A stretch of 64,000 bases of DNA, taken from the NCBI RefSeq assembly GCF_009834345.1, contig NZ_CP035042.1, positions 4,216,001 to 4,280,000 on the forward strand, in the 5' to 3' direction. Below, piece after piece: positions 49,034-60,105 of this stretch; position 1 is the stretch's first letter; each line of letters starts with the position of its first letter. The notes beneath the pieces are model-generated. The model searched no databases and had not been told where the DNA came from. It saw only the letters and a list, made by a program, of their open reading frames with translations. The DNA comes from Billgrantia tianxiuensis (lineage in GTDB: Bacteria; Pseudomonadota; Gammaproteobacteria; Pseudomonadales; Halomonadaceae). The position numbers were made by a program, and so were the translations under genes.

Positions 49034-50182
49034 ATGAGCGCCCTCGTCTACCTCGACTATGCTGCCACCACCCCGGTCGACCCCCGTGTCGCCGAGGTCA
49101 TGCAGCGCTTTCTCACCTTGGATGGCACCTACGCCAACCCGGCCTCGCGCAGCCACATGCTCGGCTGGCAGGCGGAACAGGCGGTGGAGAGCGCACGCCG
49201 CCAGGTGGCCGACTTGATCGCCGCCGACCCGCGCGAGATCGTCTGGACCAGTGGCGCCACCGAGGCCGACAATCTCGCCCTGATCGGTTTCATGCGGGCC
49301 AACCGTGAGCGCGGCCGTCACTTGGTGACATCCGTCATCGAACACAAGGCGGTGGTGGACACCGCCGCCGCCCTCGAGCGAGAAGGCTTCGAGGTGACCT
49401 GGCTGACCCCGGGCGCCGATGGCCGTGTCACCCCCGCACAACTGCGCGAGGCGATGCGCCCCGACACCGCATTGGTGTCGCTGATGGCAGTGAACAACGA
49501 GCTGGGTTGCGTGCATGACCTGGCGGCGCTGGCCGAGGTGGCCCATGCCGGCGGCGCGGCATTTCACGTCGACGCCGCCCAGGGCGTAGGACGCATCGAC
49601 CTCGACGTGGGCCGCCTGGGTATCGACCTGATGTCGCTCTCCGGCCACAAGGCCTACGGCCCCAAGGGCATCGGTGCCCTGTATGTCAGGCGCAGCCCGG
49701 ACATTCGCATCGAGCCGCTGATCCATGGCGGCGGTCACGAGCGCGGCATGCGCTCCGGCACCCTGGCCACCCATCAGATCGTCGGCATGGGCGAAGCCTT
49801 CAGTCTGGCCGGCGCCGAGGGCAAGGAAGACCAGGCGCGTATCCTGGCGCTGAGGAACCGGCTGCTCGATGGGCTGTCGGACCTGGACGGGATACACCGC
49901 AATACCGCCATTGAGGTGGCGGTGCCCAACATTCTCAACCTGGCCTTCGAGGGCGTGGATGGCGAATCGCTGCTGATGGCGCTGCGCAGCATTGCCCTGT
50001 CGACCGGGTCGGCATGCAATTCCGCCAGCGTCGAGCCATCCTATGTATTAAAGGGTATCGGCGTGCCGCGCTCGCTGGCGCTGGCTTCGCTTCGCTTCAG
50101 CTTCGGCCGCTTTACTACCGCAGCCGACATCGATGCGGCGCTCGAGGCCATCCAACACGCCCTCCCGGGCCTGCGACACTAG
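49034..50182 (+). CDS. iscS: Cysteine desulfurase IscS
   Basis: IscS takes sulfur from cysteine for Fe-S clusters and thio-modified tRNA. The 382-residue PLP enzyme shows VYLDYAATTPVDPRVAEVM, the PLP Lys in LMSLSGHKAYGPKGIGALYV and the active-site Cys at residue 328 in STGSACNSASVEPSYVLKGI, the same number as in E. coli. The C-terminus is about 20 residues shorter than E. coli IscS (404), which loses part of the tail that contacts IscU; notably iscU is not present downstream. Start 49034. Confidence 0.94.
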   Translation: MSALVYLDYAATTPVDPRVAEVMQRFLTLDGTYANPASRSHMLGWQAEQAVESARRQVADLIAADPREIVWTSGATEADNLALIGFMRANRERGRHLVTSVIEHKAVVDTAAALEREGFEVTWLTPGADGRVTPAQLREAMRPDTALVSLMAVNNELGCVHDLAALAEVAHAGGAAFHVDAAQGVGRIDLDVGRLGIDLMSLSGHKAYGPKGIGALYVRRSPDIRIEPLIHGGGHERGMRSGTLATHQIVGMGEAFSLAGAEGKEDQARILALRNRLLDGLSDLDGIHRNTAIEVAVPNILNLAFEGVDGESLLMALRSIALSTGSACNSASVEPSYVLKGIGVPRSLALASLRFSFGRFTTAADIDAALEAIQHALPGLRH

Positions 50183-50238
50183 CCGGCTTCGCGCGCAGCC
50201 GATCGCTGTCCAGCCACCTTCGCTGCAGGAGAACGAAC

Positions 50239-50564
50239 ATGGCGCAACTATCCATCACCAACGCCGCCGCCGAGCAGATCCAGCGCGTGCTCGAGGAGCG
50301 CGGGCACGGCCTGGGCCTGCGGGTCTCGGTCAAGCCCAGCGGCTGCTCGGGCTACAGCTACGTACTCGACTTCGCCGACGAAGCCGCCAATGACGACGTA
50401 GTCTTCGAGGACCACGGCGTTACCGTCTTCGTCTCCCCGAGGCGTTGCCGATGCTCGACGGCAGTGAGGTCGATTATGTCTCGGAGGGGCTCAACCGCTT
50501 CTTCCGCTTCAACAACCCCAACGTGAAGGACCAGTGTGGGTGCGGTGAAAGCTTCACCGTGTGA
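50239..50564 (+). pseudogene. iscA: Iron-sulfur assembly A-type carrier IscA, single-base frameshift
   Basis: From ATG 50239 (AGGAG upstream) the frame gives AQLSITNAAAEQIQRVLEER and SVKPSGCSGYSYVLDFADEA with the first ligand Cys. One C is missing in the run at 50435-50438; restoring it continues [20 protein letters not shown] and ends [14 protein letters not shown], with the CGCG ligand pair and 108 residues, the normal length. As sequenced the protein loses both C-terminal Cys. The downstream codons are intact, so an error in the assembly is plausible. Confidence 0.87.
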
Positions 50565-50793
50565 CCGTAGGGCCGACACACGGGTGACGATTGTTCAACG
50601 CCCGCCGACAGCGGTATACTCTGCGCCCATTATCGACAGCGTCGCTGCAGCGCTCTGCCGACCGCTCGAGGCAGGCGGCAGCGAGAACCCGTGAATTTCC
50701 TTAGCGCCGCGCCGTACCGACCCCAGCCGGGAGCGGGTGCGGCGTGGCGCTATCGCCATTCGAACCGAAGCCCATCACAACGGAGAGCCCCCC

Positions 50794-51219
50794 ATGGCAA
50801 CCGAACGTACCCTTTCCATCATCAAGCCCGATGCCGTCGCCAAGAACGCCATTGGCGAGATCATCGCTCGCTTCGAGAAGGCCGGCCTCAAGGTCGTCGC
50901 TGCCAAGATGCTGCACCTCTCCGAAGAGAAGGCCGGCGGTTTCTACGCCGAGCATAAGGAGCGCCCCTTCTTCAAGGACCTGGTGGGCTTCATGACCTCC
51001 GGCCCGGTGGTGGTGCAGGTTCTGGAAGGCGAGGATGCCATCGCCAAGAACCGTGAGCTGATGGGCGCCACCAACCCCAAGGAAGCCGCGCCGGGCACCA
51101 TCCGCGCCGACTTCGCCGAGACCATTGACGCCAACGCCGTGCACGGCTCCGACTCGCCGGCCTCCGCCGAGCGCGAAGTGGCCTATTTCTTCAACGCGGA
51201 CGAGATCTGCCCGCGCTGA
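50794..51219 (+). CDS. ndk: Nucleoside diphosphate kinase
   Basis: Ndk equilibrates nucleoside triphosphate pools. The 141-residue enzyme has [20 protein letters not shown] at the start and the catalytic His in [26 protein letters not shown] lies eight bases before ATG 50794. It normally follows the isc operon in gammaproteobacteria. Confidence 0.98.
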   Translation: MATERTLSIIKPDAVAKNAIGEIIARFEKAGLKVVAAKMLHLSEEKAGGFYAEHKERPFFKDLVGFMTSGPVVVQVLEGEDAIAKNRELMGATNPKEAAPGTIRADFAETIDANAVHGSDSPASAEREVAYFFNADEICPR

Positions 51220-51244
51220 GCCAACACGGCCAAGCGAGCACTTC

Positions 51245-51266
51245 GCGGGGGCACTTCAGCCCCCGC
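51245..51266 (+). other. Perfect hairpin between ndk and rlmN
   Basis: GCGGGGGC and GCCCCCGC form an 8-bp stem with a six-base loop 25 bp after the ndk stop. No T-run follows, so it may be an attenuator, an mRNA-stabilising hairpin or a weak terminator rather than a full terminator. Confidence 0.6.
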
Positions 51267-51295
51267 TCTCGTCCCGCCCCGATCTACGTGATGCC

Positions 51296-52420
51296 ATGAC
51301 CACCACCACCGCCCAACGTACCAATCTGCTCGGCATGACTCGTGAGGAGATGGAGGACTTCTTCCTCTCCATCGGCGAGAAGAAGTTCCGTGCTGCCCAG
51401 GTGATGAAGTGGATTCATCACGAGGGCTGCGACGACTTCGAAGCCATGACCAACCTCTCCAAGGCGCTGCGCCAGCGACTCGCCGAAGTGGCAGAAATTC
51501 GCGGCCCCGGCGTGGTCTATGAAGGTACCTCCAGCGACGGTACCCGCAAGTGGGTGCTGGAGGTGGAAGATGGCAGCTACGTTGAGACGGTGCTGATTCC
51601 GGCCGACAACGGCAAGCGCCGTACCCTGTGCGTATCGTCCCAGGTGGGTTGCTCGCTCGATTGCAGCTTCTGCTCCACCGGCAAGCAGGGTTTCCAGCGC
51701 AACCTTACCGCCGCCGAAATCATCGGCCAGGTGTGGGTCGCACAGCGCAGCGTAGGCCCGCGCAAGGACACCGCCAACCGCCCGGTCACTAACGTGGTGA
51801 TGATGGGCATGGGCGAGCCGCTGCTGAATTACGACAACGTCGTACCGGCGATGAAGCTGATGCTCGACGACAACGGCTACGGGCTATCCAAGCGTCGCGT
51901 AACCCTGTCGACCTCGGGCGTGGTGCCGATGCTCGACAAGCTCGGCGACGAACTCGACGTGAGCCTGGCCATCTCGCTGCATGCAGCCACCGACGAGCTG
52001 CGCAACGAGCTGGTGCCGCTCAACCGCAAGTACAATATCCGCACCCTGCTGGACGCCTGCCATCGCTACCTGGCCAAGTGCGACGACACGCGCATGGTGA
52101 CCGTCGAGTACACGGTGATCAAGGACGTCAACGACCAGCAGGAGCACGCCAGGCAGTTGGCCGAGCTGCTGCGCGAGCTGCCGTGCAAGATCAACCTGAT
52201 TCCGTTCAACCCGTTCCCCCATTCGGGTTACGAGAAGCCTTCGCGCAACCAGGTCATGCGCTTCCAACAATGGCTCTATGAGCTGGGCTACACGGCACCG
52301 ATCCGCAGCACCCGCGGTGACGACATCGATGCTGCCTGTGGCCAATTGGTGGGCCGGGTGAAGGACCGCACACGCCGCCACGAGCGCTATATCCGCTCGA
52401 TCCAGATCGACGCCGACTGA
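51296..52420 (+). CDS. rlmN: Dual-specificity RNA methyltransferase RlmN
   Basis: RlmN is a radical-SAM enzyme that makes 2-methyladenosine at 23S rRNA A2503 and tRNA A37. The 374-residue protein has the radical-SAM motif [40 protein letters not shown] and the second catalytic Cys near the C-terminus in [20 protein letters not shown]. Start ATG 51296; the open frame extends upstream antisense-free but unrelated into ndk. Confidence 0.97.
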   Translation: MTTTTAQRTNLLGMTREEMEDFFLSIGEKKFRAAQVMKWIHHEGCDDFEAMTNLSKALRQRLAEVAEIRGPGVVYEGTSSDGTRKWVLEVEDGSYVETVLIPADNGKRRTLCVSSQVGCSLDCSFCSTGKQGFQRNLTAAEIIGQVWVAQRSVGPRKDTANRPVTNVVMMGMGEPLLNYDNVVPAMKLMLDDNGYGLSKRRVTLSTSGVVPMLDKLGDELDVSLAISLHAATDELRNELVPLNRKYNIRTLLDACHRYLAKCDDTRMVTVEYTVIKDVNDQQEHARQLAELLRELPCKINLIPFNPFPHSGYEKPSRNQVMRFQQWLYELGYTAPIRSTRGDDIDAACGQLVGRVKDRTRRHERYIRSIQIDAD

Positions 52421-52555
52421 AGCGGGGTGTCGCCTTGACTTCAACACGTCACGGCGCTTTGATGGACAGGCTTTTTTTTCGCCCCTGGCCAGCGCCGCTC
52501 GGGCGCCAGGCAAGCAACACAACCACAGCCCGACAGGCCCGACCATGAGGATGCC

Positions 52556-53281
52556 ATGACGCGCTTCCCCCATCTGCCAAGCCGACGCATGCCGCTGGTC
52601 GCGATGGCGGTCGCTGCGCTGTGGCTTGCCGGGTGCGCCAGTCAGCCCGAGCAGCAGGCCGACACGGATCCGACCGAGGCCTTTACCGATTTGGGCATGG
52701 CCTATCTCGAGCGTGGCAACCTGCCGCGCGCCATGGCGGCCCTCAACCGCGCCCTGGAACGCACGCCCGACCACCCCGAGGCATTGCAGGCGATGGCCAT
52801 CGTCTACCAGCGCCAGGGCGAACAGGAGCGTGCCGACGAGATGTTCCGGAAGGCCATCCAGGCCGCGCCCGGCAACAGCCGGGCGCGCAACAACTATGCC
52901 GTGTTTCTCTACGAGCAGGGCCAGGTGAGGCAAGCCTGCGAGCAGCTCGAAGTCGCCTCCCAGGATACCGGCTATGCCAACCGGGCCCAGTTGTTCGTCA
53001 ATCTCGGCCAGTGCCAGCAGGGCCTCGGCGAAACGGCCAAGGCGAGGCAGAGCCTGGAACGCGCCCGCAGCCTCGACCCGCGCAATCCGAGAAGCTATTT
53101 CTCCTTGGCTGAACTCGAGCTGGAGCAGGGCAACCCAGAACGCGCTCGACAGCAGTTGGAAATATTCGTAGGGCTCGCCGGCATGACGCCGGACGCCCAG
53201 GTACTGGCCCGGCAGATTGCCGTCAGCGCCCCGAACATGCCCGTCACCCCCGGCACTGATACCCCGCGTGACGCACCTTGA
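52556..53281 (+). CDS. pilF: Type IV pilus biogenesis lipoprotein PilF/PilW (TPR)
   Basis: The 241-residue protein has a lipoprotein signal (VAMAVAALWLAGCASQPEQQ, lipobox LAGC) and tetratricopeptide repeats (AFTDLGMAYLERGNLPRAMA, PEALQAMAIVYQRQGEQERA and similar). In Pseudomonas PilF helps the PilQ secretin reach the outer membrane. The place between rlmN and rodZ is the standard one even in strains without pili, so the role in pilus assembly is inferred. Confidence 0.9.
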   Translation: MTRFPHLPSRRMPLVAMAVAALWLAGCASQPEQQADTDPTEAFTDLGMAYLERGNLPRAMAALNRALERTPDHPEALQAMAIVYQRQGEQERADEMFRKAIQAAPGNSRARNNYAVFLYEQGQVRQACEQLEVASQDTGYANRAQLFVNLGQCQQGLGETAKARQSLERARSLDPRNPRSYFSLAELELEQGNPERARQQLEIFVGLAGMTPDAQVLARQIAVSAPNMPVTPGTDTPRDAP

Positions 53282-53311
53282 TCAACGACTCTAGACGAAG
53301 GATGCTCAGCC

Positions 53312-54286
53312 ATGAGCGACAACCACGACATCGATGCCATCGACTTCGCATCCGCGGCCTCCCCAGGGGAGCTGCTTCGCCGTGAGCGTGAAACGCAAGG
53401 ACTGTCTCGCGAAGAGGTTGCCACCGCCCTGAACCTTCGGCCTGCCGTCGTCATCGGCATGGAGGAGGACAACTACGAGCAGGTACCGGTGGCCACCTAC
53501 CGCCGCGGTTACCTGCGCGCCTATGCTCGCCTGCTGGGCATCGACGACCGCCCCATACTGCAGGCTTACTCGGCACGCTTCGGCAGTCAGGAGAGCGAAC
53601 AGCGCGTGACGCCGGTGCAGGTCACTCGACCGCCGTCGCGCATCGGCGCCTGGCTGTTCAAGCTGGTCACCCTGCTGGTCATTGCCGGCCTGATCGGTCT
53701 TACCCTGGTGTGGTGGCAGAGCCGCGACGGCAATGAGCCGCCGGCCGTCGACGAGAGCGGCCCGGTTTCGGTGGAAACGCTGGATGGCACCACTACCATC
53801 GAGGAGGAGCCGCGGCCCGAGGTCGAGGAAGCATTGCCGCCGGTACCGCAGGAAGGCGTCGATCCGATCGAAGGCGCAACCGCACCGCCCAGAGAGGTCG
53901 ATCCCGCCGGCGCCGAACTGATCGCGGGCATGAGCGAGGAAGAGCCGATCATGGAGGACGAGGCCAGCGTCGAGGCGCCCGTCGAGCAGCCGATCGTCGC
54001 TGAGGACGAGCCGGAAGTCGCCGAGGTGGCACCGCCCACCGAGCGCACGGTGCTGCAGTTGACCTTCAACGAACAGTCCTGGACCGAGATTTTCGACGCC
54101 AACAATCGGCGCGTTTTCGTCGGTCTTCAGGAACCCGGCACCACGGCGACCGTCGAAGGGGAGCCCCCGTTCCGCCTGACCATCGGCAATGCCACTGGCG
54201 TTGAGTTGAGCTGGGCCGGCGAACGCATCGACCTGGGCGCTCGCGCCGGGGCCAATAACGTCGCCCGTTTCACCCTGGGAGAGTGA
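53312..54286 (+). CDS. rodZ: Cytoskeletal protein RodZ
   Basis: RodZ links MreB to the cell-wall elongation machinery. The 324-residue protein has an N-terminal helix-turn-helix of the Xre type ([37 protein letters not shown]), one transmembrane helix at about residues 115-135 ([20 protein letters not shown]), a long acidic Pro/Glu-rich periplasmic linker and a C-terminal beta domain (DUF4115; [20 protein letters not shown]). Its stop overlaps the ispG start. Confidence 0.93.
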   Translation: MSDNHDIDAIDFASAASPGELLRRERETQGLSREEVATALNLRPAVVIGMEEDNYEQVPVATYRRGYLRAYARLLGIDDRPILQAYSARFGSQESEQRVTPVQVTRPPSRIGAWLFKLVTLLVIAGLIGLTLVWWQSRDGNEPPAVDESGPVSVETLDGTTTIEEEPRPEVEEALPPVPQEGVDPIEGATAPPREVDPAGAELIAGMSEEEPIMEDEASVEAPVEQPIVAEDEPEVAEVAPPTERTVLQLTFNEQSWTEIFDANNRRVFVGLQEPGTTATVEGEPPFRLTIGNATGVELSWAGERIDLGARAGANNVARFTLGE

Positions 54287-55407
54287 TGCCTATGCATTCC
54301 CCATCACCTATCGTGCGCCGCAAGTCGCGCCAGATCCACGTCGGCCAGGTACCGGTCGGGGGCGATGCCCCGATCTCGGTGCAGAGCATGACCAACACCG
54401 ACACCCTGGACGTCGCCGCCACCGTGGCCCAGATCCAGCGCCTGGAGGCTGCCGGTGCCGATATCGTACGCGTCTCGGTGCCGACCATGGACGCCGCCGA
54501 AGCCTTCGGCCGCATCAAGCAGCAGGTGAGCGTGCCGCTGGTGGCCGATATCCATTTCGACTACAAGATCGCCCTGCGCGTCGCCGAACTCGGCGTCGAC
54601 TGCCTGCGCATCAACCCCGGCAACATCGGCAAGGAGGAGCGTGTACGCGCCGTGGTCGGCGCCGCCCGCGACAACGGCATCCCGATCCGCATCGGCGTCA
54701 ACGCCGGCTCGCTGGAGAAGGAGCTGCAGCGCAAGTACGGCGAGCCTACGCCGGAGGCGCTGGTGGAGTCGGCGATGCGCCACATCGATCACCTCGACCG
54801 CCTCGATTTCCAGGAGTACAAGGTCAGCGTCAAGGCCAGCGACGTGTTCATGGCCGTGGCCGCCTACCGCCAGTTGGCCAAGCTGATCGAACAGCCGCTC
54901 CACCTGGGTATCACCGAAGCTGGCGGGCTGCGCTCGGGGACCGTCAAGTCCTCCATCGGCCTGGGCATGCTGCTGATGGACGGCATTGGCGATACCATCC
55001 GCGTCTCGCTCGCCGCCGATCCGGTGGAAGAGATCAAGGTCGGCTACGACATGCTCAAGAGCCTGCGCCTACGCAGCAAGGGCATCAACTTCATCGCCTG
55101 CCCCAGCTGCTCGCGCCAGAACTTCGACGTGATCGGTACCATGAACGCCCTTGAGGAGCGCCTCGAGGACATCATGACGCCGCTTGACGTCTCGGTGATC
55201 GGCTGCGTGGTGAACGGCCCTGGCGAGGCCAAGGAGAGCGACATCGGTCTGACCGGTGGCACTCCCAACAATCTGATCTACATCGACGGCAAGCCTGCCA
55301 CCAAGCTGACCAACGACCATCTGGTCGACGACCTGGAGCGTCTGATTCGCGAGAAGGTACGCGAGAAGGAAGCGGCCGAGAAGGACGTCATCGCCCGCGG
55401 GGCCTGA
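54286..55407 (+). CDS. ispG: 4-hydroxy-3-methylbut-2-en-1-yl diphosphate synthase
   Basis: IspG is the [4Fe-4S] enzyme of the penultimate MEP-pathway step in isoprenoid synthesis. The 373-residue protein shows [34 protein letters not shown], and the cluster Cys in [19 protein letters not shown] and [23 protein letters not shown] 54286 overlaps the rodZ stop (TGATG); an in-frame GTG one codon earlier and an ATG two codons later are alternatives. Confidence 0.97.
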   Translation: MPMHSPSPIVRRKSRQIHVGQVPVGGDAPISVQSMTNTDTLDVAATVAQIQRLEAAGADIVRVSVPTMDAAEAFGRIKQQVSVPLVADIHFDYKIALRVAELGVDCLRINPGNIGKEERVRAVVGAARDNGIPIRIGVNAGSLEKELQRKYGEPTPEALVESAMRHIDHLDRLDFQEYKVSVKASDVFMAVAAYRQLAKLIEQPLHLGITEAGGLRSGTVKSSIGLGMLLMDGIGDTIRVSLAADPVEEIKVGYDMLKSLRLRSKGINFIACPSCSRQNFDVIGTMNALEERLEDIMTPLDVSVIGCVVNGPGEAKESDIGLTGGTPNNLIYIDGKPATKLTNDHLVDDLERLIREKVREKEAAEKDVIARGA

Positions 55408-55435
55408 TTCGTCGTCGACCATCAAGGAGCAGCAG

Positions 55436-56746
55436 TTGAGCAAGTCCGACAGCACCAAGAAGAAGATCCAGGCCATTCGCGGCATGAACGACCTGTTGCC
55501 GGGCCAGTCCGCCCTGTGGCAGTACTTCGAGAGCACCGTCCAGGCGCTGATGAAGCGCTACGGCTATGCCGAGATCCGCACGCCCATCGTCGAGCAGACC
55601 GCCCTGTTCGCGCGCTCCATCGGCGAAGTCACCGACATCGTCGAAAAGGAAATGTACACCTTCGAGGACCGCAACGGCGACAGCCTGACCCTGCGTCCCG
55701 AAGGCACGGCCAGTTGCGTGCGTGCCGCCATGGAGCACGGCTTGCTGCACAACCAGACCCAGCGGCTGTGGTACCAGGGCCCGATGTTCCGCCACGAGCG
55801 TCCGCAGAAGGGCCGCTACCGGCAGTTTCATCAGGTCGGCCTGGAAGCCTTCGGCCTGGAGGGGCCGGACATCGATGCCGAGGTGATCATGCTGTCGGCA
55901 CGGTTGTGGAAGGAGCTGGGCCTCATCGAGCACGTCACCCTGGAGCTCAACTCACTTGGCTCCAACGAGGCTCGTGCCGCTTACCGCGACAAGCTGGTGG
56001 CCTACTTCGAGCAGCATCGCGACCAGCTCGACGAGGACTCCCTGCGCCGCCTGTCGAGCAACCCGCTGCGCATCCTCGATTCCAAGAACCCGGACATGGC
56101 GGCAATGCTGGCCGACGCGCCGCGGCTGATGGACCACCTCGACGACGCCTCGCGCGAGCATTTCGAGGGGCTCACCGCCCTGCTCGAGGCCGCCGGCATC
56201 GACTACGTGATCAACCCACGTCTGGTGCGCGGCCTCGACTATTACTGCCGCACCGTGTTCGAGTGGACCACCACCGCGCTGGGCAGCCAGGGCACCGTGT
56301 GTGCCGGCGGCCGCTACGACGGCCTGGTCGAGCAGCTCGGCGGCAAGCCGACCCCGGCGGTGGGCTTCGCCATGGGCATCGAGCGGCTGATCCTGCTGCT
56401 CGAGACCCTGGAACTGGTGCCCGAGGCCGCCTTGGGCGAGCTGGACCTCTACGTGCTGCCCATGGATGATGTCGCCACCGCCCAGGCCATGCTGCTGGCC
56501 GAAAGGGTGAGAAGCGAGCTGCCCGCACTGCGCCTGCAGCTGCATTGCGGCGGCGGCAGCTTCAAGAGCCGCATCAAGAAGGCCGACAAGAGCGGCGCCC
56601 GGCTGGCGCTGCTGCTGGGCGAATACGAGCTGGCCCAGGGTCGCGTGACGCTGAAGTTCCTGCGCGAAGAACGCGACCAGCTGAACCTAACCCAGGACGC
56701 CCTGGCCAAGACCCTGGCCGATCTGGTGGGCAGCGAGCACGCCTGA
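55436..56746 (+). CDS. hisS: Histidyl-tRNA synthetase
   Basis: This class II synthetase of 436 residues has motif 2 ([20 protein letters not shown] with [10 protein letters not shown]), the His-binding [13 protein letters not shown] and motif 3 ([20 protein letters not shown]), followed by the anticodon-binding domain. Translation begins at TTG 55436 with AAGGAG six bases before it; no ATG fits the expected N-terminus ([20 protein letters not shown]). Confidence 0.97.
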   Translation: MSKSDSTKKKIQAIRGMNDLLPGQSALWQYFESTVQALMKRYGYAEIRTPIVEQTALFARSIGEVTDIVEKEMYTFEDRNGDSLTLRPEGTASCVRAAMEHGLLHNQTQRLWYQGPMFRHERPQKGRYRQFHQVGLEAFGLEGPDIDAEVIMLSARLWKELGLIEHVTLELNSLGSNEARAAYRDKLVAYFEQHRDQLDEDSLRRLSSNPLRILDSKNPDMAAMLADAPRLMDHLDDASREHFEGLTALLEAAGIDYVINPRLVRGLDYYCRTVFEWTTTALGSQGTVCAGGRYDGLVEQLGGKPTPAVGFAMGIERLILLLETLELVPEAALGELDLYVLPMDDVATAQAMLLAERVRSELPALRLQLHCGGGSFKSRIKKADKSGARLALLLGEYELAQGRVTLKFLREERDQLNLTQDALAKTLADLVGSEHA

Positions 56747-56781
56747 CCGAACCGCATTTTGCCGTGTAAAGGAGACCGCCC

Positions 56782-57426
56782 GTGGCGGAGCTGAGAACCG
56801 AAGAAGAGCAGCTGGAAGCCATCAAGCGCTGGTGGAAGGAGAATGGCACCTCGCTGATTGCCGGCGTTGCCATCGCCATCGCCGGCGTGGTGGGCTGGAA
56901 CGCCTGGCAGAATTATCAGGACAACCAGGCGGAAGCCGCCTCCATGCGCTATCAGCACCTGATCAACCTGGCCGACGGCGGTAACGTCGACGAGGCCCGC
57001 AGCCTGGTGGTCGAGATCACCGACAATCATGGTCGTACGCTGTACGCCGACCTGGCGCGCCTGATCGATGCCCGTCTCGCCGTCGAGGAGGGCGATCTGA
57101 GCGAAGCCCGTCAGGTGCTCGAGAGCGTGATCGAATCCAGCGGACGCGACTACGTGCAGGGCCTGGCACGACTGCGCCTGGCCCGACTGCAAGTGGCCGA
57201 CGGCGATGCCGATGGCGCACTCGAGACGCTGGCACGTGACGTACCCGCCGCCCTGGCCGCCCAGCAAGCCGATGTGCGCGGCGATGCCCTGCGCGCCCTG
57301 GGTCGCGACGACGAAGCCCGCCAGGCCTGGCAGGAGGCCCTCGCGGTCGCCGAACAACGTAACCAGCCGATCTATGGCGTCCAGCTCAAGCTCGACGACC
57401 TGGGTGTCGAAGAGGCCACGCTATGA
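56782..57426 (+). CDS. yfgM: YfgM-family SecYEG-associated TPR protein
   Basis: The 214-residue protein begins at GTG 56782 (AAAGGAGA upstream) with RTEEEQLEAIKRWWKENGTS, then one transmembrane helix (LIAGVAIAIAGVVGWNAWQN) and a periplasmic TPR-like domain. In E. coli YfgM associates with the Sec translocon and periplasmic chaperones. Its stop overlaps the bamB start by 4 bp. Confidence 0.92.
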   Translation: MAELRTEEEQLEAIKRWWKENGTSLIAGVAIAIAGVVGWNAWQNYQDNQAEAASMRYQHLINLADGGNVDEARSLVVEITDNHGRTLYADLARLIDARLAVEEGDLSEARQVLESVIESSGRDYVQGLARLRLARLQVADGDADGALETLARDVPAALAAQQADVRGDALRALGRDDEARQAWQEALAVAEQRNQPIYGVQLKLDDLGVEEATL

Positions 57427-58589
57427 AGACGATGAATGCTCGCAAATCCGCCCTCGCCCTGGTGGGAATCCTGGCTCTCGGCCTGCTGGCCGGCTGCGCC
57501 AACAAGGCGGAGCCGCGCTACAGCCCCAAGCAGCTGCAGCGCTTCGAGGCCCAGGCCGAACTCGACACCGACTGGCGCCAGCGGGTCGGCCAAGGCCTCG
57601 GCCGGGCAACCTACCCCATCGCACCCTCGCTCGACAACGGAGTGATCTATGCCGCCGACGAGCGCGGCCGGGTCATGGCCTTCGACGCGCAGAGCGGTGA
57701 GCGTCGCTGGCAAACCGACCTTGGCGTCGGCGTGTCCAGCGGCCTGACCGCCGTGGCCGGGCAGGTCTACCTCGGCACCCGTAACGGCGAGGTGCTGGCA
57801 CTGAACCAATCCAACGGCGACGTCAGCTGGCGCACGCGCGTCTCCAGCGAAGTCCTCGCTGCACCGCAGCCCAACCAGCAACTGCTCGTGGTCCAGAGCG
57901 TCGACGGCGTGGTCACCGCGCTTGACCGGCAGACCGGCCGCGAGCGCTGGGTGCACACCACCACCGAGCCCGCCCTGACCCTGCGCGGCACCGGCACCCC
58001 CACAGTGATCGATCCGGTCACCTTTGCCGGTTTCGCCAATGGCCGCCTGGTCACGCTGGACAACCGCAGCGGCCAGCCGCTGTGGGAAAGGCGCATCGCC
58101 GTGCCTCGCGGGCGTAGCGAGATCGACCGCATGGTCGACCTCGGTGGCCAGCCGGTACTCACGCCCGATGGCCGGCTGTTCGTGACCAGCTATAACGGTC
58201 GTCTGGTCGCCCTGGAAGCGCCCAGCGGCGAGATCCTGTGGGAGCGCGAGCACTCCAGCTACCAGACCCCGGTACTGGTCGGCGACCGCCTGTTCACCGT
58301 CAATGAAGCCAGCCACGTCATCGCCTTCGACGCCCGCACCGGCGAGGAAGTATGGCGCAACCGTGACCTCGAGGGCCGCTGGCTGACCTCACCGGCCTTT
58401 GCCGACGGCAACCTGGTGCTGGGCGATTTCGAGGGCTACCTGCACCTGCTCGATATCCAGAACGGACGCTTCACTGCCCGCACCCGGGTCGACAGCTCCG
58501 GCATCAGCCTACGTCCCGTCACCGACTTCCGCCGCATCTACGTGCTGGCCAACGACGGCCGCCTGGAGGCCCTGGAAATCAAACGATGA
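57423..58589 (+). CDS. bamB: Outer-membrane protein assembly lipoprotein BamB
   Basis: BamB is the beta-propeller lipoprotein of the BAM complex. The 388-residue protein has a lipoprotein signal ([20 protein letters not shown]) and repeated PQQ-like blades such as [40 protein letters not shown] and [20 protein letters not shown]. It overlaps yfgM and der by 4 bp each. Confidence 0.96.
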   Translation: MKTMNARKSALALVGILALGLLAGCANKAEPRYSPKQLQRFEAQAELDTDWRQRVGQGLGRATYPIAPSLDNGVIYAADERGRVMAFDAQSGERRWQTDLGVGVSSGLTAVAGQVYLGTRNGEVLALNQSNGDVSWRTRVSSEVLAAPQPNQQLLVVQSVDGVVTALDRQTGRERWVHTTTEPALTLRGTGTPTVIDPVTFAGFANGRLVTLDNRSGQPLWERRIAVPRGRSEIDRMVDLGGQPVLTPDGRLFVTSYNGRLVALEAPSGEILWEREHSSYQTPVLVGDRLFTVNEASHVIAFDARTGEEVWRNRDLEGRWLTSPAFADGNLVLGDFEGYLHLLDIQNGRFTARTRVDSSGISLRPVTDFRRIYVLANDGRLEALEIKR

Positions 58590-59989
58590 CACCCGTGATC
58601 GCCCTGGTCGGCCGCCCCAACGTGGGCAAGTCGACCCTGTTCAACCGCCTGACCCGCTCGCGCGACGCGCTGGTGGCAGACTTCCCCGGGCTCACCCGCG
58701 ACCGCAAGTACGGTAACGGGGCGCTCGGCGGCAAGGCCTACACAGTGATCGACACTGGCGGCATCAGCGGCGACGAGGAAGGCATCGACGCGGCCATGGC
58801 CGAACAGTCTCTGGCCGCCATCGACGAAGCCGACATCGTGCTGTTCCTGGTCGATGCCCGTGCCGGTCTCCACGTGGCCGACGAAGCGATTGCCAACCAC
58901 CTGCGGGTCAACCAGAAGAAAACCTGGCTGGTGGTCAACAAAACCGACGGCCTGGAAGAGCATTCGGCCATGGCCGACTTCTGGCAACTCGGCATGGGCG
59001 ACCCACACCCCATCGCCGCCGCCCACGGTCGCAACGTCACCACGCTGATCGAAGAGGTACTTGCCCCTTTCCCCGAGCGGGACGAAAGCATTCCCGTGGA
59101 CACCGGCACCAAAGGCATCCGCATCGGCGTCATCGGCCGCCCCAACGTCGGCAAGTCGACGCTGGTCAACCGCCTGCTCGGTGAGGAGCGGGTCGTGGTC
59201 TTCGACGAGGCCGGCACCACGCGCGATGCCATCGAGATTCCCTTCGAGCGACGTGGCAAGCCCTATGTGCTGGTGGATACCGCCGGCATACGGCGGCGCA
59301 AGAATGTCCGCGAGATCGCCGAGAAGTTTTCGATCATCAAGACCCTGGAGGCGATCAAGGAGTGCCACGTCGCGGTCATGGTGCTCGATGCTCGCAGCGG
59401 GCTGGTGGAACAGGATCTGCACCTGCTCGACTACGTGCTGACCACCGGCCGCGCCCTGGTGCTGGCCGTCAACAAGTGGGACGGCCTGGAGAGCGAAGCC
59501 AAGGAGAAGATGCGCGCCGAGATCAAGCGTCGCCTGGGCTTCGCCGACTATGCCGACCTGCACTTCATCTCAGCGCTGCATGGCACCGGCGTGGGCGATC
59601 TCTACCCCTCCATCGAGCGCGCCTTCGCCTCGGCCAACAGCCACTGGTCGACCAACCGGCTCACCACCCTGCTGCAGGACGCCGTGAGCCAGCACCCGCC
59701 GCCGCTGGTGCATGGCCGCCGGATCAAGCTGCGCATGGCCCACCAGGGCGGCAGCAATCCGCCGATCATCGTGGTCCACGGCAACCAGACCGAGGCCCTG
59801 CCCGAAGCCTACAAGCGTTTCCTGACCAACACCTTCCGCAAGGTGCTCAAGGTCAAGGGCACGCCGATCCGCTTCGAATTTCGCTCCGGCAGGAATCCCT
59901 ACGACCCGCTGGCCGGCGCCAGCGACCGGGAGAAAGCCAAGCAGCGCGAGCTGGGGCGCACTCGTGCCGCACGCAACAAACGTCGCTGA
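58586..59989 (+). CDS. der: Ribosome-biogenesis GTPase Der (EngA)
   Basis: Der has two tandem GTPase domains and helps 50S assembly. The 467-residue protein shows two P-loops ([20 protein letters not shown] and [20 protein letters not shown]), [11 protein letters not shown] and [25 protein letters not shown] and NKWDG, and a C-terminal KH-like domain ending [11 protein letters not shown]. Confidence 0.98.
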   Translation: MTPVIALVGRPNVGKSTLFNRLTRSRDALVADFPGLTRDRKYGNGALGGKAYTVIDTGGISGDEEGIDAAMAEQSLAAIDEADIVLFLVDARAGLHVADEAIANHLRVNQKKTWLVVNKTDGLEEHSAMADFWQLGMGDPHPIAAAHGRNVTTLIEEVLAPFPERDESIPVDTGTKGIRIGVIGRPNVGKSTLVNRLLGEERVVVFDEAGTTRDAIEIPFERRGKPYVLVDTAGIRRRKNVREIAEKFSIIKTLEAIKECHVAVMVLDARSGLVEQDLHLLDYVLTTGRALVLAVNKWDGLESEAKEKMRAEIKRRLGFADYADLHFISALHGTGVGDLYPSIERAFASANSHWSTNRLTTLLQDAVSQHPPPLVHGRRIKLRMAHQGGSNPPIIVVHGNQTEALPEAYKRFLTNTFRKVLKVKGTPIRFEFRSGRNPYDPLAGASDREKAKQRELGRTRAARNKRR

Positions 59990-60003
59990 CCCTTGTCCAA
60001 GAT

Positions 60004-60024
60004 GCCCGGCTGCAAAGGCCGGGC
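60004..60024 (+). other. Perfect hairpin downstream of der
   Basis: GCCCGGC and GCCGGGC form a 7-bp stem around the loop TGCAAAG, 15 bp after the der stop. It lacks a T-run; it may protect the 3' end or be a weak terminator. Confidence 0.55.
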
Positions 60025-60105
60025 CATGATCCTACCGATGGCCCCCCTGGCCGAACTTGTCATCTACCCCGTTTACCGATCTGCCTCGTCCAACAGGAGG
60101 AGAGG

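Noticed and set aside
51245..51266. Terminator after ndk
   Set aside because: The stem is perfect but there is no T-run; it is listed as a hairpin only.
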